Assembly (NCBI GenBank): GCA_002049455.2
Contig: KV918783.1
Location: 62,001 to 126,000, forward strand
Direction: 5' to 3'
Origin: Porphyra umbilicalis
Lineage: Eukaryota; Rhodophyta; Bangiophyceae; Bangiales; Bangiaceae
DNA: 64,000 nt
The notes under the pieces are model-generated. The model made no database searches and was not told where the DNA came from. It saw only the letters and a list, made by a program, of their open reading frames with translations. Below are positions 42,046 through 54,647 of this stretch, piece by piece. Positions within the stretch are counted from its first letter, which is position 1; each line of letters begins with the position of its first letter. Position numbers and translations under genes: made by a program.

Positions 42046-44199
42046 CTGCTAACTCTGCTACAAGTAAATATTTGATAAGCTCGCTTTGCTTTTTATTGTT
42101 TTTCCCTGTTCCGTATGTGATGATGGTTCATGAAAGAGCTGTTCATGTGCGAGCGCAGCGTCATGATGCCATGAATGGCAAGCCACTCGCCGCCCCCGCC
42201 ACGGATGCGCTTGCCAGGCGCGGCCTGACGACGCCTCCGGCCGATGTGGCCGCCGCGCGGGTGCCCCGCCCACTGCGAGGCGGCCGACGGACGGCCACCG
42301 CGTGGAGGCAGGCGACGCGGAGTGCTGGCACCGCCGCCGCTGCCGACGCAGCATTGTCGACTGGCGCCACGCTGCGGGGCGCCACGTGCGGCGGACACGA
42401 CCGCGGCGGTGCGGACACGGGCGGGGAGCTTGCCGCAGTCGGCGCAGAGACGGGCGCGGCGGCCACCGCTGGCGCGGGTGCGGCCGCCGCAAGCACCCAG
42501 AGCAGGCGGCGCCCGAGCCGCCGTCACCGGCATTGGCCGCCGCCGTGGCCGACGGCGGACGGCTGGTGCGCGGCGGTCTTTCGCCATTGACGGTGCTATC
42601 GAGGCAAGGGAAAGAGGTTGGGGGGGGGGGAGCGGCGGGGGGGGGAAGCGTGGTGTGGCGGGATGCGGGCTAGGGAGACTTGATAAGCGCGGGGGGGAGG
42701 TGTTTCCGCGCGTGGCAGTTTTCGTCAGCGCATATCGCCCGTTGGCGCCCGATGGTCGGGTCGGCCGCGCCCGCCTCGCGGGCGCGCAGGCGGTTGAGAG
42801 AGCCGCTGTACCATGTACTGTCACTGACGAGCGAGCGGCGGGCGGTGAGGATCCCAAACGTTGCCTTCCTCGCCGTCCGACGTTATTCCCTGTTGCCATC
42901 CGCGCGGCCTCCGCGTCGAGGGGAGGGGGGGGGTGCCGCGCGGGGGGGAGGACGGCCCCAGGTGATGGGGCGGGTCGCGACGCCGCCGCCCGGCGCGGCT
43001 GGCGGCGCGGCCGCAGCCGACGTTTGCGGCAGAGCGAAAGGGATGGGGGTTGCGGCGAGCCAACCGGGCCGGGATGCGCTGTGTTTGTAAGGCAAAGTGG
43101 CGCTCCTGGAGGGGATTGTTTGCATCGTTGCTTCTGTATCATATGCTATTTTTATACATTCCTTTGGACCATCTTGTTGAGGTGGCACGCGCCGAGGCTG
43201 TTCGCTGCGCTTGCGTCCTCTTTAATGCTTGACTTGGTCGCTTTCTGCAAGAGCTGCAAAGGCCCCAGGGGGTCAAAAAATGGGCGTCGTACTGCCACCC
43301 CACCACGCGGTGCCATCCGCCGACGGGGTGATGATGGCAGGGACTGCGTTCACGGCTCGCGACGCCGGCCATCACAGGTGATGCTGCCGCCGGTTGGAAG
43401 CCCATTCTTTGTGGACGTGGGTGTGATCGACGAGCGTGCTCGCGGCGCGCCTGCCCGTCGGCCAGCGGCATAGGGATGAGGGGGAATGGGGGAGCGCTCC
43501 ATGCCTGGCGCTGGCACGGCCCTCACCCATGACCGGCACCGGCGGCTCCTCCGCAGCCCTATATGCTTCCGAGGCCATGGCTGAGGCTGGGCCGCCGCGC
43601 AGCCGTATGGCGGGTGCCGTATTGTTCTTGTAGCAGCCGTGAGCGCGGGTGAGCGCGATCACGCCAGAGCATGGACGCCACAGTCGAGCGGTCGAGGCCG
43701 CTGACGCCCTGCACCCAACGCCCCACCCTCACCTCTGTTCACCCTAGTGGTGCCGCTAGAGTTCTTCCGCGCACTGCTGTGCGCCACGATGCCGTTCCTG
43801 CATTGGGGGGCACTGTCGCCGCCTCCGCTGCTGGGTACAGCCCCCGACTCTTGTTGGTAGTTGCGGTGACCCCAGATGCGGGGGTGGACATAGAGCGCCC
43901 GCCGCGCCGCCGCCGCCGACCGGCGCCACGGGGACACGGGCCGGGCGATGTGCCGCCGTGTGCGTCGCCGTGGCGGCGGGAGGCGGCGGCGTCGACGCTG
44001 TCGCAGCCGGCGGGCGGTGCGACGGCGGGTGCGGCGGCACGCGGTGGTGAGGGTGGCGGTGGGTTGGCGGCGGAGGTGCGGTCGGCGTTCGGCGGACGGC
44101 CGCGGCGGCTGTGCCAATTCGCCGGTCGCGAGCGGCGGCGGCCGCCGCGGCAGGCGGCCGCGCGCGGCCGCGCGGCGAGGTCCGGGGGGGGGGAGGGGG
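42046..44199. other. GC-rich low-complexity region, no gene supported
   Basis: Long overlapping frames on both strands are Ala/Arg/Pro/Gly-rich and mirror each other, as expected from composition alone. I found no domain in any of them. Confidence 0.4.
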
Positions 44200-45098
44200 G
44201 CGCCGCCACCAAATGGGGGCACTTGCCGTGCCCGACGTCGGCGGTCGTGCCCAAGGTTACTTTTTGGTTCCTTATTGGCGACACAATGGCGACACAATAC
44301 AACACAGTGTCGCCAGAGAGTTGCGCAGGCAAGCTCAATGTGTCGCAGACGGTAGCACCACGGGAGCACTTCAGCGGCGGATAAGCATCCGGCCGTGCCG
44401 GTTTCTGGCTTAATCCGCGCCAATTAATTTCCACTGATGTTGGGCTTATGCTTCAGGGACTATTTGGCGGATGCAGATGTGTGAATCCAATTTAGTGCCA
44501 ATTAATGACTGACACGCGACCAACCATATAAGTCAAATGACAATGTCGATCACGCAATGCCACTGCCGCCGAGGCCGCAGTGGCGGCCGCCCGCCCCCCC
44601 CCCCCCCCCCCTGCGGACCGTCGCGTCGGCAAGCAGTAACCCCCGGCGGTGGTCCCCCCCCCCCCGCCGGCCGCCGCCCACCGCACCGCCGCGCAGGCGC
44701 GTAGCCCCCGCAGTATCACGCGCACGTCGAAGGCCTCCCCCAGCTGTGCCGCCCCCGCGCCGTAGGGTTGGGCCAGAAACGCCACGTGGGCGGCGAGAAC
44801 CGCGTCCTCCCACCCGACGGGGAGCACGAAGGCGACGAGCGCCTTGACGGCGGGGGGGAGGCGGCGGCGGGGCCGTCAGCACCCGCGGCGGCGGCGCCCT
44901 CGGCGGCGTGATGGTTGGCCGTTGCCGCCGCCGCCCACCCGTCCCAATCGTTCCGCAGTGCGTCGGCGGGCAGACGGCCGGCCGCGGGAGCGGGAAAGGG
45001 GGCATCCGCCACCGCGTGGGGGCACGGCGCGTCACCGGCTGCCGCCGCGTCGGCGCCGCCGTCGGCCGCCGCCGTGCTGCCACCGTCTGCCGCCGCGT

Positions 45099-45129
<31 letters not shown>

Positions 45130-46430
45130 TTCGGCCGCCGCGCCAACGCCGCCGCCGCCGCCACCCGCCACCGCCGGCGCCGACGCGTCAATTTGCGCGT
45201 CGGCGGCGGCGAAGATCCCTCGCGGGCACGCGCGGCAGGAGGCCGACGAGCGCCGGCGCCCTGCCGTGCCGCCGCCGCCGGCGCCCGCGGCGGGTGGCAC
45301 AAGCCACGGCGGCGGCTGTGAACCGTCGACGCTGTCGCCACCGCCGGCGGCGGCTGCTGCGTCGGCGCGCGTTGGCGGCGGCTACGCGGCGCGAGGCCGC
45401 GGTGGCCGGGCGGCGGCGCGAGGGCAGCGGCCGGCGCGAGGCGACGACGATGATCGGCGTTCGGTGCACCGCGGCGGTCGCTGGCGGACTGCCCGCTGCG
45501 GCGGCGCCCGCCGCCGCCGTCGGTGGTGGCGGCGGGGGCGTCAGCGGCGACGGCGAGAACGGCCGGGCGGAACGGGGGGGAGCCACCGGCGGTGTGGGGG
45601 TGCAGGAGGGGGGCGGTGGCGACGCTCCTGCCAGTGCCGCCTGTGCATCTGTCGCCACGACGGAGGGCCCCGGCGCGGGCGACGGAGGTGGGGACGGCGG
45701 TGGCGGTGTCGCTTGTGCGTCGACGACCTCCCTAGGCGCCGGGGCGGCGCGCGTCGCCGGAGCCGCGCTGCCGCCGCCGCCGCCGCTCCGTCGGGCCGCC
45801 CGGCGTCGCCGCCCGTCGGGGCGGTGGGGGTCTCTACAATCCCCGCCGCCGCGTGCTCGTCGGCCACCGCCTGCGCCGCCGTAAGCGGCGCCTTTGCCAT
45901 GGGCAGCCGCGGCCGCAGCGGTGGCGACGCGGAAAACGTCGCCGCAGGGCGGCCTGCGCTCGCCGCCGGTGCGGCCCGCCCCCCCACCCACGCCGCCGAC
46001 CCGTCGGGCAACACCGCGGTGTCCTGCCGCAGCTGCGCGTCGCCGCCGCGGCCGCCTGCGCCGTCGCTGCCACCGCCATCGTCTCTGCAGCCACCTCTGC
46101 CGCCGCTGCCGCCACCTTGACGGCCAACGCCACCGCTACCGCCACCGCCACGACTGCCGTCGAGGGCGAAGTGCGGGTAGCGGGTGGGGGTGGGGCCGAA
46201 TGCGCCCTCTGCCCCAGCACATGGGTCGGTGAGGGGGGGGGGGGGTTTCCGCGCCGGCTGCTGCCTGCCCATTCGGCCTGTTGCCGCCGCCATTGCCGGT
46301 CCCAAAACGACCCGCCTCACGATCGGTCCACAATGGCATCCGCCACCAGCGTAGATCCCCCCCTCCGCACCTCAAGATAACATTGGGGTAATCTCCGCGG
46401 TAAAGGACGGCCCCCAACCAATCATTTTTC
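44200..46430 (-). repeat. ~2.2-kb dispersed element, copy A
   Basis: The segment 44220-44530 is homologous, in inverted orientation, to 52310-52610, including a conserved peptide with KPARPDAYPPL, CSRGATVCDT and LPAQLSGDT on the minus strand. The other end (near 46400-46430, CAACCAATCAT) matches the start of copy B. Between lies GC-rich low-complexity DNA. A minus-strand frame at 44690-44827 reads LPVGWEDAVLAAHVAFLAQP, which looks like real protein, but I could not connect it to more. Confidence 0.5.
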
Positions 46431-49400
46431 TTTAAAAATAAGGGGACTGGAGCATATAAATGGACACACGACTGTGTCCAATGAGAGGCATCGACACATG
46501 TCGCCGACGGGAAGAGTTACTGTCAGCATCACGGTCTATCAGATATGGTACGCGGACTGATCGCGGACAAGTCAGCGGAAGAAGAGCCCCTGACTAGCGC
46601 AACGCAGATTGGATCGCCAGATCAGCTGACAGCCAGAGGAACTAGAGAACAAGATCAGAAGCCCCGCAGAGCCACGTCGAATCGGCAATGCGGGCGATAT
46701 TCCGGTCTCATGACGCTGCAGAGCCCTTGCCAAGATCGGAGAAACCGCTTTGAGATTCTTGTGCCGCAATTGAAAAGCGTTCCGAGCGCGGTATGCTCGG
46801 TTTCATCCCGAATTTGAGGGAAAGTAGCCCACTCCGCTGGGACTTGGGAGCACATAGCGCTTTCCCATTGACTTTGCCACAGAATGGTCGATGCAGTCGA
46901 ACTCTGGGGAGCACCAATCTGTCAACAGTCCGTCTCCAGCCTGGAATTGCACATTGCCCGGGAGCACCATGCGGTGGGGCTCTCGAAGCACATTGAAGTA
47001 ACCGAACAAGCACGTTGGCAGAACCGCCGACGGACGCGCGCGGGCGCCGAGACCGCCCCCGAACGCGTGAGTGGGGACTATGGGTGGCGGCGGGGAGCGG
47101 GGGGGTGGGTGAGTGGCCTGCGACTGCCAGCGCGCGGCGTTGGGTGGGGTGGCGCCGCGCTTGTGGGTAAAAGGTGCCACCGCGGTGCGGGTCGGGTGCC
47201 ACGGCGGTACACATCGAGCGCCATGGCTGGGCGGGGGCGGCCGACCGGCTGTTGACGCGCGGCTGCCGCGCGCGCGCCTGGGGTTGGGCGACCAGCGCGA
47301 GCGGGCCGGGGGACGCCCCCCAGCGGGCACGGCGGCGCGTACCGGGGAGGGAGGGGAGGGCGCCCTCTGGATGCGACGGCGACTGCGGCGGGCGGCGCGG
47401 CGGTGGGAGCGGCGCGACGCCACGGTGTCGGAAACCAGGCGGCGTGGCGCCTGCGACAGCGACCGCGTGGGGCGCACAATGTCAGGCGGGGGGAACGCCG
47501 GCCACCACCGCTGGTGCGCCGCCGCCTGCACCTTAAACGCACGTTCGCTGGGAAAAGGCGGCGCTGCCCGCCGCCGCCAGAGAGTTGGGCGGCCCTTGCA
47601 CCGCCGCAGATCCCGCGCTCCATCGCCGCCGCGCCACCCTGGCGTGAGGGTCGGTGGTAGGCGGCACAACAACAATAAACAGGAAGAGAGGCAGCGTACC
47701 GGGGGACGCGGGGGGACGGTGCGGCCGCCACCGGCGGGAGCCAAGGCCGGGCGGCTGCCGCGTGACCCATACGGGGCTTGGGGGGGGGGGGCGCCGACCC
47801 TACAAGAAAACTTGCCCGGGATATCCCGGGTTTTGGGTACTCAAAATCCCGGGTTGACGAAAGAGAAAACTGCTCTCAAACAGGCGTCAGGCACGATCAA
47901 TGCACCTGCTTTTCCGGGATAGGTGTGCATGCAGGATGCTCCACAGGCCTCCAGTGGAGCCATGAAAACCCTGGATCGTTCGGACTGCGATTCGCTCAAA
48001 GGCCGCCACGTCGCAACGATGATTGGCTGAGAATCGCTCTCTCTTGCTAGCGAAGCTTCTAGTACAGTAAGGATCCATTCGTGTTCTCAACGCTCATGCA
48101 GCCACGTTGCATGGATTGAATGGCTCTGGTTGGTTTGAAGGTCACCCTCTAGGCCATTTGATTGGAAGATCCCATCTGCACGCTCAATCAAGAACATCCA
48201 CGTTTCAGCATTCGATGGCTCAAGATCGCTCTGGTCCAGATGGATTCCACATGCAAGCCAATACAGATTCTTCCAACAGCGTTTACAGATGTCTTCGAAA
48301 AACAACCACTGTACAGTACATACTCCACACCAAGGCCCAGAAATAGTCAGCAGCGCGCTTCTTTGCGGCAGTGTCAGCAATGCCTCTCCGCTCTCTTCCG
48401 TCGTCTCGCCATCTCGCCATCTCGCCCCTCCGTCGGGCCTTTCACACCACCACTTCATCGTCGTCACCGCACCGCCATGCTCTCTTTTCGACGAGCGCGC
48501 CGCATCCGCTCCTTCTTTGGGCTCGCGCTCCGCATCCGCCCCTTTTTTTGCCCCCCCCCCTCCCCCTTTCTTTGCGGCCGCGCGCCGCATCTGCCCCTTT
48601 CTTTTCGCCCCTCCCTCCCCCCATCCGCACGCTTTACAAGTCGCGCTGTATTCTTGTTCGTTTTTTTCCTTCATGCGTTCCACGTTCTTCTCCGGTCCCC
48701 CCCCCGGCCCCTGCCGGGGTGTTCACTCATCTCTTGTTCATTTCTTGAGGCATCTGTCGGCCTCCGCTGTCGACCTCCCCCTGCGTGTGGCGGCGCGCCG
48801 GGTGCTGTGCTTGTTTGCTTTGCTGACCATTACTTTATACTGAGAGCCGTACGACAAAGATGAAGCTATCAAATGGGGACCGCCAATGGGGACGCTACGA
48901 CTGGAGAAGAAAAAAGGACACAAGTTCAACTGGGAAAGAAAAGAGGGACGCAACGCCGTGGTGGTCAGAAGAGCAAAGGGACAGGAAGACTAGCCGCCAT
49001 TACAGTGCCGAAGCTCGGAAGTTTATGACATCATCGAGAAGACACGCTCCCTCCATGTACAACACTTCTGCTAAATAATGCATCACAATGCCAATTGCTC
49101 TCCATCACCCCAGCAACATGACATCTCACACGAATCAGCTGCTTCACCCATTCTACACATTGTGTAGACTGGGCGAAGCAGCTGGTTCGTGTGATGGGAA
49201 ACAAACGGGAAAAATGCACACTGAGAACCACTGCACTGCGCAGATTTACAGCTTGTGGGGGGTGGCGCTCCGGCCGTGGTGCGGACACAGTCCAGCTCAC
49301 TCCCACCTCGGCCGGGACCAGTGCTATGCCTCACAGGCAGTGAGTGTTTTCCGTATGTCCGACACGACACAGCAGAGCACGACAGGCTGAAAAAACGTGG

Positions 49401-50639
49401 CCATCCATTGCGTCCGTGGAGGAAGGCCACGGCGCGGCGACATATGGACAATGCACATTTTCATTAGATACGGAGACGTCGGCATTATCCTGAATGGTGC
49501 AGAATCCCACCCATCGCTGGATGCTACGTAAGTGAGGAGCACACGGCACGATTTTTTTCTTCATTTCTTTTGAAGTCGACTGGAAAGAGCACCGTTTGCA
49601 GTAGGTAGAAACAAAGTGTGAGCTGCTGATCGCTGAAGTTTTCTAAATTGTGTGTCTTGTAGTGGTTTCTGCCTGCAAAGCCGACGGGGCACGCACGATG
49701 ACCCCAAAGCATACACTCATATACCCTCAGAAACAAGACGCAGGACGTGCACAATCCCGACCCAGGAAGAGACGGTCGTAGGGGGACCGGTGCCCGGCGG
49801 GCCACGGTCCCTGACGCGGGGTCCTGGTGGCCCCTGCCACGGATCAAGGGACCCCCTTCCACTGGAAGAGAGATCTGGTCCCTGGATTTAAGCCAGCTTG
49901 GCCTGAAATTGCCCAATACATCACTGGGGACTTATCCCCAGATTTTCAAGTCTTCGATCGAAGTCCTCGTGGGATATCGACAGTGGCCGGGATCTAATTT
50001 CGCCCCCGGGATTTTCCCCGGTCAAAGAAGCTTCCATAAGCTTCCAGGCCCCTCTGGGGGGCCCGGATCGAGGGGTCGCGTGTCCCCCTGTCCGTGTCAG
50101 GCCCTCCCCCAACTCGGCCCCTGGGGATGAGGGATGTAAGCCTCGGGGGCGGCCCTAAGCACCACCTGGCATGCGCCCCAAAGGGGTGCCGCACACCGCT
50201 ACCTCCGAGGGCATCGTCGGCGGTTCTGCCATCGCGCTTCTTTGGATACTTTCAAGCGATTTGAGGGCGACACAGTGTGGTGCCCCATCGAAACCGCAGC
50301 CTACGACTTGGAATGGCCGGTCGGGGATCTGGAGACACAATTATTCGGTTCGGATGGCATGTCCGACGGCTAAGACAACGAGAATCAAGCTCACACGGCC
50401 AAGTTTCAGGCATGTGTATCACTGTAATGATGCAATTTTACGAATTCAGGAGGGGCCTCGCCCCTGGTGCACTCAGGCGAGATCACTGTCAGCGCGGAAT
50501 GGTGAGGACAGCAGCGACCGGCCTTGACGTCCGAGGTTGAGTGTTTCCGCCCTGCGGCGAGGTGTTTTGAGACGATTTTCATTGGATCAGAGCGATGTCC
50601 GCATTGTTCTGCTCGTGTACCCGTGTGTTTCCAGCAATA
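46431..50639. other. No gene supported; one strong hairpin
   Basis: 46.4-47.0 kb has ordinary composition. 47.0-47.8 kb is GC-rich with mirror-image frames. 48.36-48.85 kb is strongly pyrimidine-rich on the plus strand. 49.6-50.1 kb has short frames only. The hairpin at 49127-49193 is listed separately. Confidence 0.4.
49127..49193. other. 32-bp near-perfect hairpin
   Basis: Arms 49127-49158 (CACACGAATCAGCTGCTTCA and onwards) and 49162-49193 pair with two mismatches and one G-U across a 3-base loop. No flanking target duplication is obvious. It could be a tiny inverted-repeat element, a small-RNA precursor or a regulatory stem. Confidence 0.6.
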
Positions 50640-52610
50640 TGATTGGTTGGCGGTGGCCACTTCTCCCATAAATGCCCCCAGAGCACGTGGGGGGGCGGGA
50701 GAGACCCAACCGCCACTACCGATGCCGCGAAGGGCACCCCTCGCGGCCGGCGCCAAACCCCCGCCCGCGCCGACTGCGCGTTGGCACCGACTCTGGTCGC
50801 GGCCTGTGCGGTGGCGGTGGTGATGGCGGTGGACATGGCTTCGAAAGAGACGGCAGCGGCTGAGGGAGGGGGGGGGGGGGGGAGGCGGGGCGGCGGTGGG
50901 GGCGGCAGCTGTGGGTCGCCGCCAAGACGGCGGACACGGCGGCGTCCGCTGGCGCCGCCTAAGAGTGGAGGCGGTGTCGAAGGCCGCCGCCGGGACGGTA
51001 GCTTCGCCGGACCGGCGACGGCGGGGCGGCAAAGGTGGCGGCGGCAGGGCGCACCGGTGGCGGCCGCGGTAAGGCCGGCCCGCCGGGGCGGTCGGTCGCG
51101 CCGGCCTCTAGCAGCGGGACGGCGGCGGCGGGCGGCGGCGGGCGGCGGCGGTTCGGCGGCGACGTGTGGCAGCGGAGTGCCGGCGCGGTCCGCGGCCGGC
51201 TGCGTTTCGGCGGCAGGCAGCGGCGGCGGCGAGGAGCGGGATCGCCTCCGCGGCCTCCCGCCGCGAGGGGGCCGTGGGGTGCAAACGTGCGGGGGGGGTG
51301 CGCGGAGTCGGCGGCGGCGGCGGTACGCCGCGGCGGAGTCCGGCGTTGCGGCGGCGTCGGCCGCCGCCGACAAGCGTCGCCGCCGCCGCCGCCAATGTCC
51401 AAGGCGGCGGCGGCTGCAAGGGGCGGCGGCGATGCGGCGGTCGGCGGCCGCGGCTGCCGCATTGTCGGCGCGGGGGGGGGGTGGACGTGCGGCGGGGGTG
51501 CGCGGAGTCGACGGCGGCGGCGGCAAGCCGCGGCGGTGTCGGGCGTTGCGGCGGCGTCGGCCGCCGCCGCCACGCGTCGCCGCCGCCGCTGCTCATGCAC
51601 AAGGCGGCGACGGCGGCAAGCGGCGGCGGCGATGCGGCGGTCGGCGGCCGCGGCTACCGCGTTGACGCTGCGGGAGGAAGTGCGGACGTGCTGGGGGGGT
51701 GCGCGGTGTCGGCGGCGGCAGCGCCAAGCCGCGCCAGTGTCGGGCGTTGCGGCGGCGTTGTCCGCCGCCGCCACGCGTCGCCGCCGCCGCCGCCAATGTA
51801 CAAGGCGGCGGCGGCGGCAAGGGGTGGCTGCGATGCGGCAGTCGGCGGCCGCAGCTGCCGCGTTGTCGGCGTGGGGGGGGGGCGGACGTGCTGTGGCGGT
51901 GCGCGGTGTCGGCGGCGGCGGCGGCAAGCCGCGGCGGTGGGCGGTGCCAGCGACGCGGCGGTGGCGGTGGTCTTGGCGGCCAAGGAGGTGCGCGCGGCTG
52001 AAGGGGGGGGGCTGCGTCGCCGGCGCCGCGTCGACTCCGGGTGAATGGCGGGCGCCAGCGGCGGCAGGGGGCGGCGCCGCGGCGGCTGTCGCGGTTTTCG
52101 CGCCCTCGACCGACAGGCATCCCGCGCGGGGGCGGCGCCGCGGCAGCCGACGGGGGCAGCGACTTCGCGGCGGTGACTCTGCGATGGTGCCTGGGCGCGG
52201 CCGGCCGCCGTCGGGTGACGGCGGGGCGACGGCGGCGTTGCCGGCCGCAAGGTGGCGGGCTGCACCGGCGGTGGGGCGGCCGCGGGAAGCGCCGCCACAA
52301 CATGTCCCCCTGATATGATTGGTCGCGTGCCAGTCATTGATTGGCACAAAGTTGGGTCAACAAATCTGCATCCGCCGAATAGTACTGAAACATATGACCA
52401 AGATCAGTGGTAAGTAATTTGCGCAAATTATGCCAGAAACCGGCAAGACCGGATGCTTATCCGCCGCTGAGGTGCTCCCGTGGTGCTACCGTCTGCGACA
52501 CATTTAGCCTCCCTGCACAACTCTCTGGCGACACTTTGTCGTATTGTGTCGCCAATGTGTCACCCATAAGGAACCAAAGAGTCACCTTGGGCACGACCGC
52601 CGACGATTGC
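50640..52610 (+). repeat. ~2-kb dispersed element, copy B
   Basis: It begins GATTGGTTGGCGGTGG and ends in the 300-bp block shared with copy A. The interior is GC-rich and includes a 200-bp tandem array. The sequence ATATGATTGGT occurs both at 50638 and 52314, bounding the GC-rich part as direct repeats. Confidence 0.5.
51298..51990. repeat. 200-bp tandem array, about 3.5 units
   Basis: The motif GTGCGCGG followed by GTCGGCGGCGGC recurs at 51298, 51498, 51699 and 51899, spacing 200, 201 and 200 bp, with surrounding sequence also conserved. As 200 is not a multiple of 3, the frame rotates, arguing against a coding repeat. Confidence 0.85.
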
Positions 52611-53060
52611 GTGTGTGCTCGTGTCCCCTCCCCCGGCCCACACCGGGGGGATCGCGTCACCAGAGGATAGGGGGTTTCCCACGCATATCCCCTACCTCAG
52701 GGCCTGCGTCTCGCAGGACTGGGTGCGGTGTCCAACGGCCCCACAATGGCCAGGGGGAACCCCCGGCGACCCGTTCCGCCCCGCCCCTCGAGGGGCTGTC
52801 TGTGGGGTACCCGTGCGGGGCGTCCCCAGCCCGAGGACTCCCGCGGCGCCCGGTGAGCCCCTTCCACCAGGGCGCATAAGACGGTCCCCTCTGTGTGGGG
52901 ACCTGACGATCCGGATGTCCCGTGGGCACCCTCTACGTCACGAGGTGGGACAGCGCCGAGAGCGCGTGTCCGGGGTTCTTCCCCTCTCTCCGCCGACCTC
53001 GTGCCCCGCCCGTGGGTGGGGCATATCAAACTTCCTCGGGGCCCCGTCTCGCGGGGTCCG

Positions 53061-54647
53061 ATGGCGTCGGCCGATGCAGCCCACGGTACGGCCGCCATGG
53101 CGGTCGACAGTTGCGGCGTCGCTTCCGGTGACGTCCTCGGGGAGGAGGAGGAGATTGACGGCGCCTTGGCCTCCCTCCTGTCGGCTTCTTGGCCGACTTC
53201 CGCCGTCGTTGACGACTTGTCTCGCCGGTTCCCCTGGGACCTCCGGGGGTCCCTGGTGGAACAGCGGTATGCGGCCCTTGAGGGCCGCCGCATGGTCAGT
53301 CTATGGACGACCATCCGGGCCAACAACGGCCCGTTTTACGCCGTCCTCGAGGGGACGGCAACGGACTTCCCCTTTCTCCGCCGCCAGAGGGACTGGCAGG
53401 TGTGTCTGGTGCTCCGCCACTTGGCGGAGCGGGACCTTCCCCCGGAGGTGGGCGACAAGCCCTACTTCTCTTGGGATTATGACCCTGGCACTCACCCCAA
53501 GATGGGGGAGGAGGACGGCGGGTACTTCGTACCGGGCGCCCTGGGGAAGTGGACAATCCGCACCACCCTGGGCGTCTTGGTGCTCCATGAGCAGCCGGAG
53601 GTACGAGAAGTGCCTGTGTCCCGGTGTGATGCCCTGTACCCGATCGCCCCCCTTTGGTGGGCGTCAGTAGAGGTGCCGCGCGGCATGGCCGCGCGAATGC
53701 CCCAGATGGTGGCGCTGCGTGGCAGCAAGCTGATGGGAGAAGCCCTGGGGGGGCCCTACCACATCATGTTGGCGACCCTTTGGGCCTTTGAGGTGGCCGA
53801 CGTCTTTCTTGGCAGCATCCGCCACCACGGCCACTTGCGGCCTCTGCCGCTGGCCCTACGGACGGCTTTGGTTGAGCTTTCGGCCGAGCGATTGTGCTCG
53901 ACCGACTTGTCGTTTTGGCCCCTCTTGGAGGCCGGGTTAGAGCTCCTCCGCCTCGTGGAGGAGTTGGGGAAGGATTCGTGGCTCCTTTACGATGGGAGCC
54001 CCCGAGGGGTCGTCCGGTGCGCCAAGGTGCTTGACGACGACGGGGTCTTGGTCCTCATGGAGGGCCTTGGTGACGCCACCTTCCGTTATGAAAGGGATGT
54101 CACTCATGAGCTGCGTCTTCGTCCCTTGGATCGGGACGTGGCCTCGGCCGGGCTGAACCGTTATGGTCCGGCGGCCCTTTTGGTTCCCCCCGCGTCACTG
54201 CTGCCGTCTCCTTCCGCGAGGTCCGCGGGCGCGTCTCATTCGGCTCCGCGCCCTTGGGGGGCGGTCTCTCGTCCCTATACCCCCCGTGGGGGTGGGCTTT
54301 ATGGTCGGTTGCGTCGGGCGCACCCCGGAGGTGGTTCGGTCCCCCTTGTTGGGGGACGTTCGAATCCGCTGTTGGCGTCTCTTCCCCTATTTTCTTGGGA
54401 CGGGGCCGCCCAACTGGGTACCCCTCGGCCTGTGAGGCGCGTTGTGTGGGCGGGCTTGGCCCGCTCCCTAGGAGAGCTTTCCCCGATCCTCTCCAACGGA
54501 GTGAATCACACCCTGATGATGGCGTTAAGCCGCACCTTCGTGGCGGTCGGGGGTCCCCAGTTGGAAGGGGCGTGGCCCCTCAGCTGTGGACAGCACACCC
54601 CCGGGGGCCGTCCCAAAATATCTCGATCCGGGCCAGCAAGGGAATGA
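53061..54647 (+). CDS. Unrecognised 529-residue protein next to a Gypsy element
   Basis: A long frame with genuine protein-like composition (Trp, Tyr, Leu and acidic residues well spread: FPWDLRGSL, YFVPGALGKWTIRTTLGVL, LYPIAPLWWASVEVP). The frame is open further upstream, but the 5' part is Pro/Arg-rich and I place the start at ATG 53061. The C-terminal ~150 residues are Pro/Gly/Ser-rich. No domain is recognised. Its position, head-on to the 3' end of the minus-strand Gypsy pol, suggests an antisense ORF of that element, as occurs in some plant Gypsy lineages, or a Gag-like protein of another element. After the TGA the same frame resumes with a hydrophobic stretch (FALEGIIGLAHLGWLLW), so a nonsense change may have shortened it. 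Confidence 0.55.
   Translation: MASADAAHGTAAMAVDSCGVASGDVLGEEEEIDGALASLLSASWPTSAVVDDLSRRFPWDLRGSLVEQRYAALEGRRMVSLWTTIRANNGPFYAVLEGTATDFPFLRRQRDWQVCLVLRHLAERDLPPEVGDKPYFSWDYDPGTHPKMGEEDGGYFVPGALGKWTIRTTLGVLVLHEQPEVREVPVSRCDALYPIAPLWWASVEVPRGMAARMPQMVALRGSKLMGEALGGPYHIMLATLWAFEVADVFLGSIRHHGHLRPLPLALRTALVELSAERLCSTDLSFWPLLEAGLELLRLVEELGKDSWLLYDGSPRGVVRCAKVLDDDGVLVLMEGLGDATFRYERDVTHELRLRPLDRDVASAGLNRYGPAALLVPPASLLPSPSARSAGASHSAPRPWGAVSRPYTPRGGGLYGRLRRAHPGGGSVPLVGGRSNPLLASLPLFSWDGAAQLGTPRPVRRVVWAGLARSLGELSPILSNGVNHTLMMALSRTFVAVGGPQLEGAWPLSCGQHTPGGRPKISRSGPARE

Noticed and set aside
42072-44434. Large Ala/Arg/Pro-rich ORFs (up to ~400 codons)
   Set aside because: Same composition effect; stop codons are A+T-rich, so GC-rich DNA stays open by chance. 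No motif supports any frame.
44844-46320. ORFs of about 350-400 codons on both strands
   Set aside because: Low-complexity GC repeats with overlapping open frames on both strands; no recognisable domain.
46803-47744. A 313-codon minus-strand ORF
   Set aside because: Arg/Pro/Ala-rich over most of its length with competing frames on both strands; the final part looks more normal but matches no family.
50579-52347. A 462-codon minus-strand ORF with repeated PPPHV-type peptides
   Set aside because: The periodicity comes from the 200-bp DNA array, which is not a multiple of three; the peptide similarity between units is a by-product.
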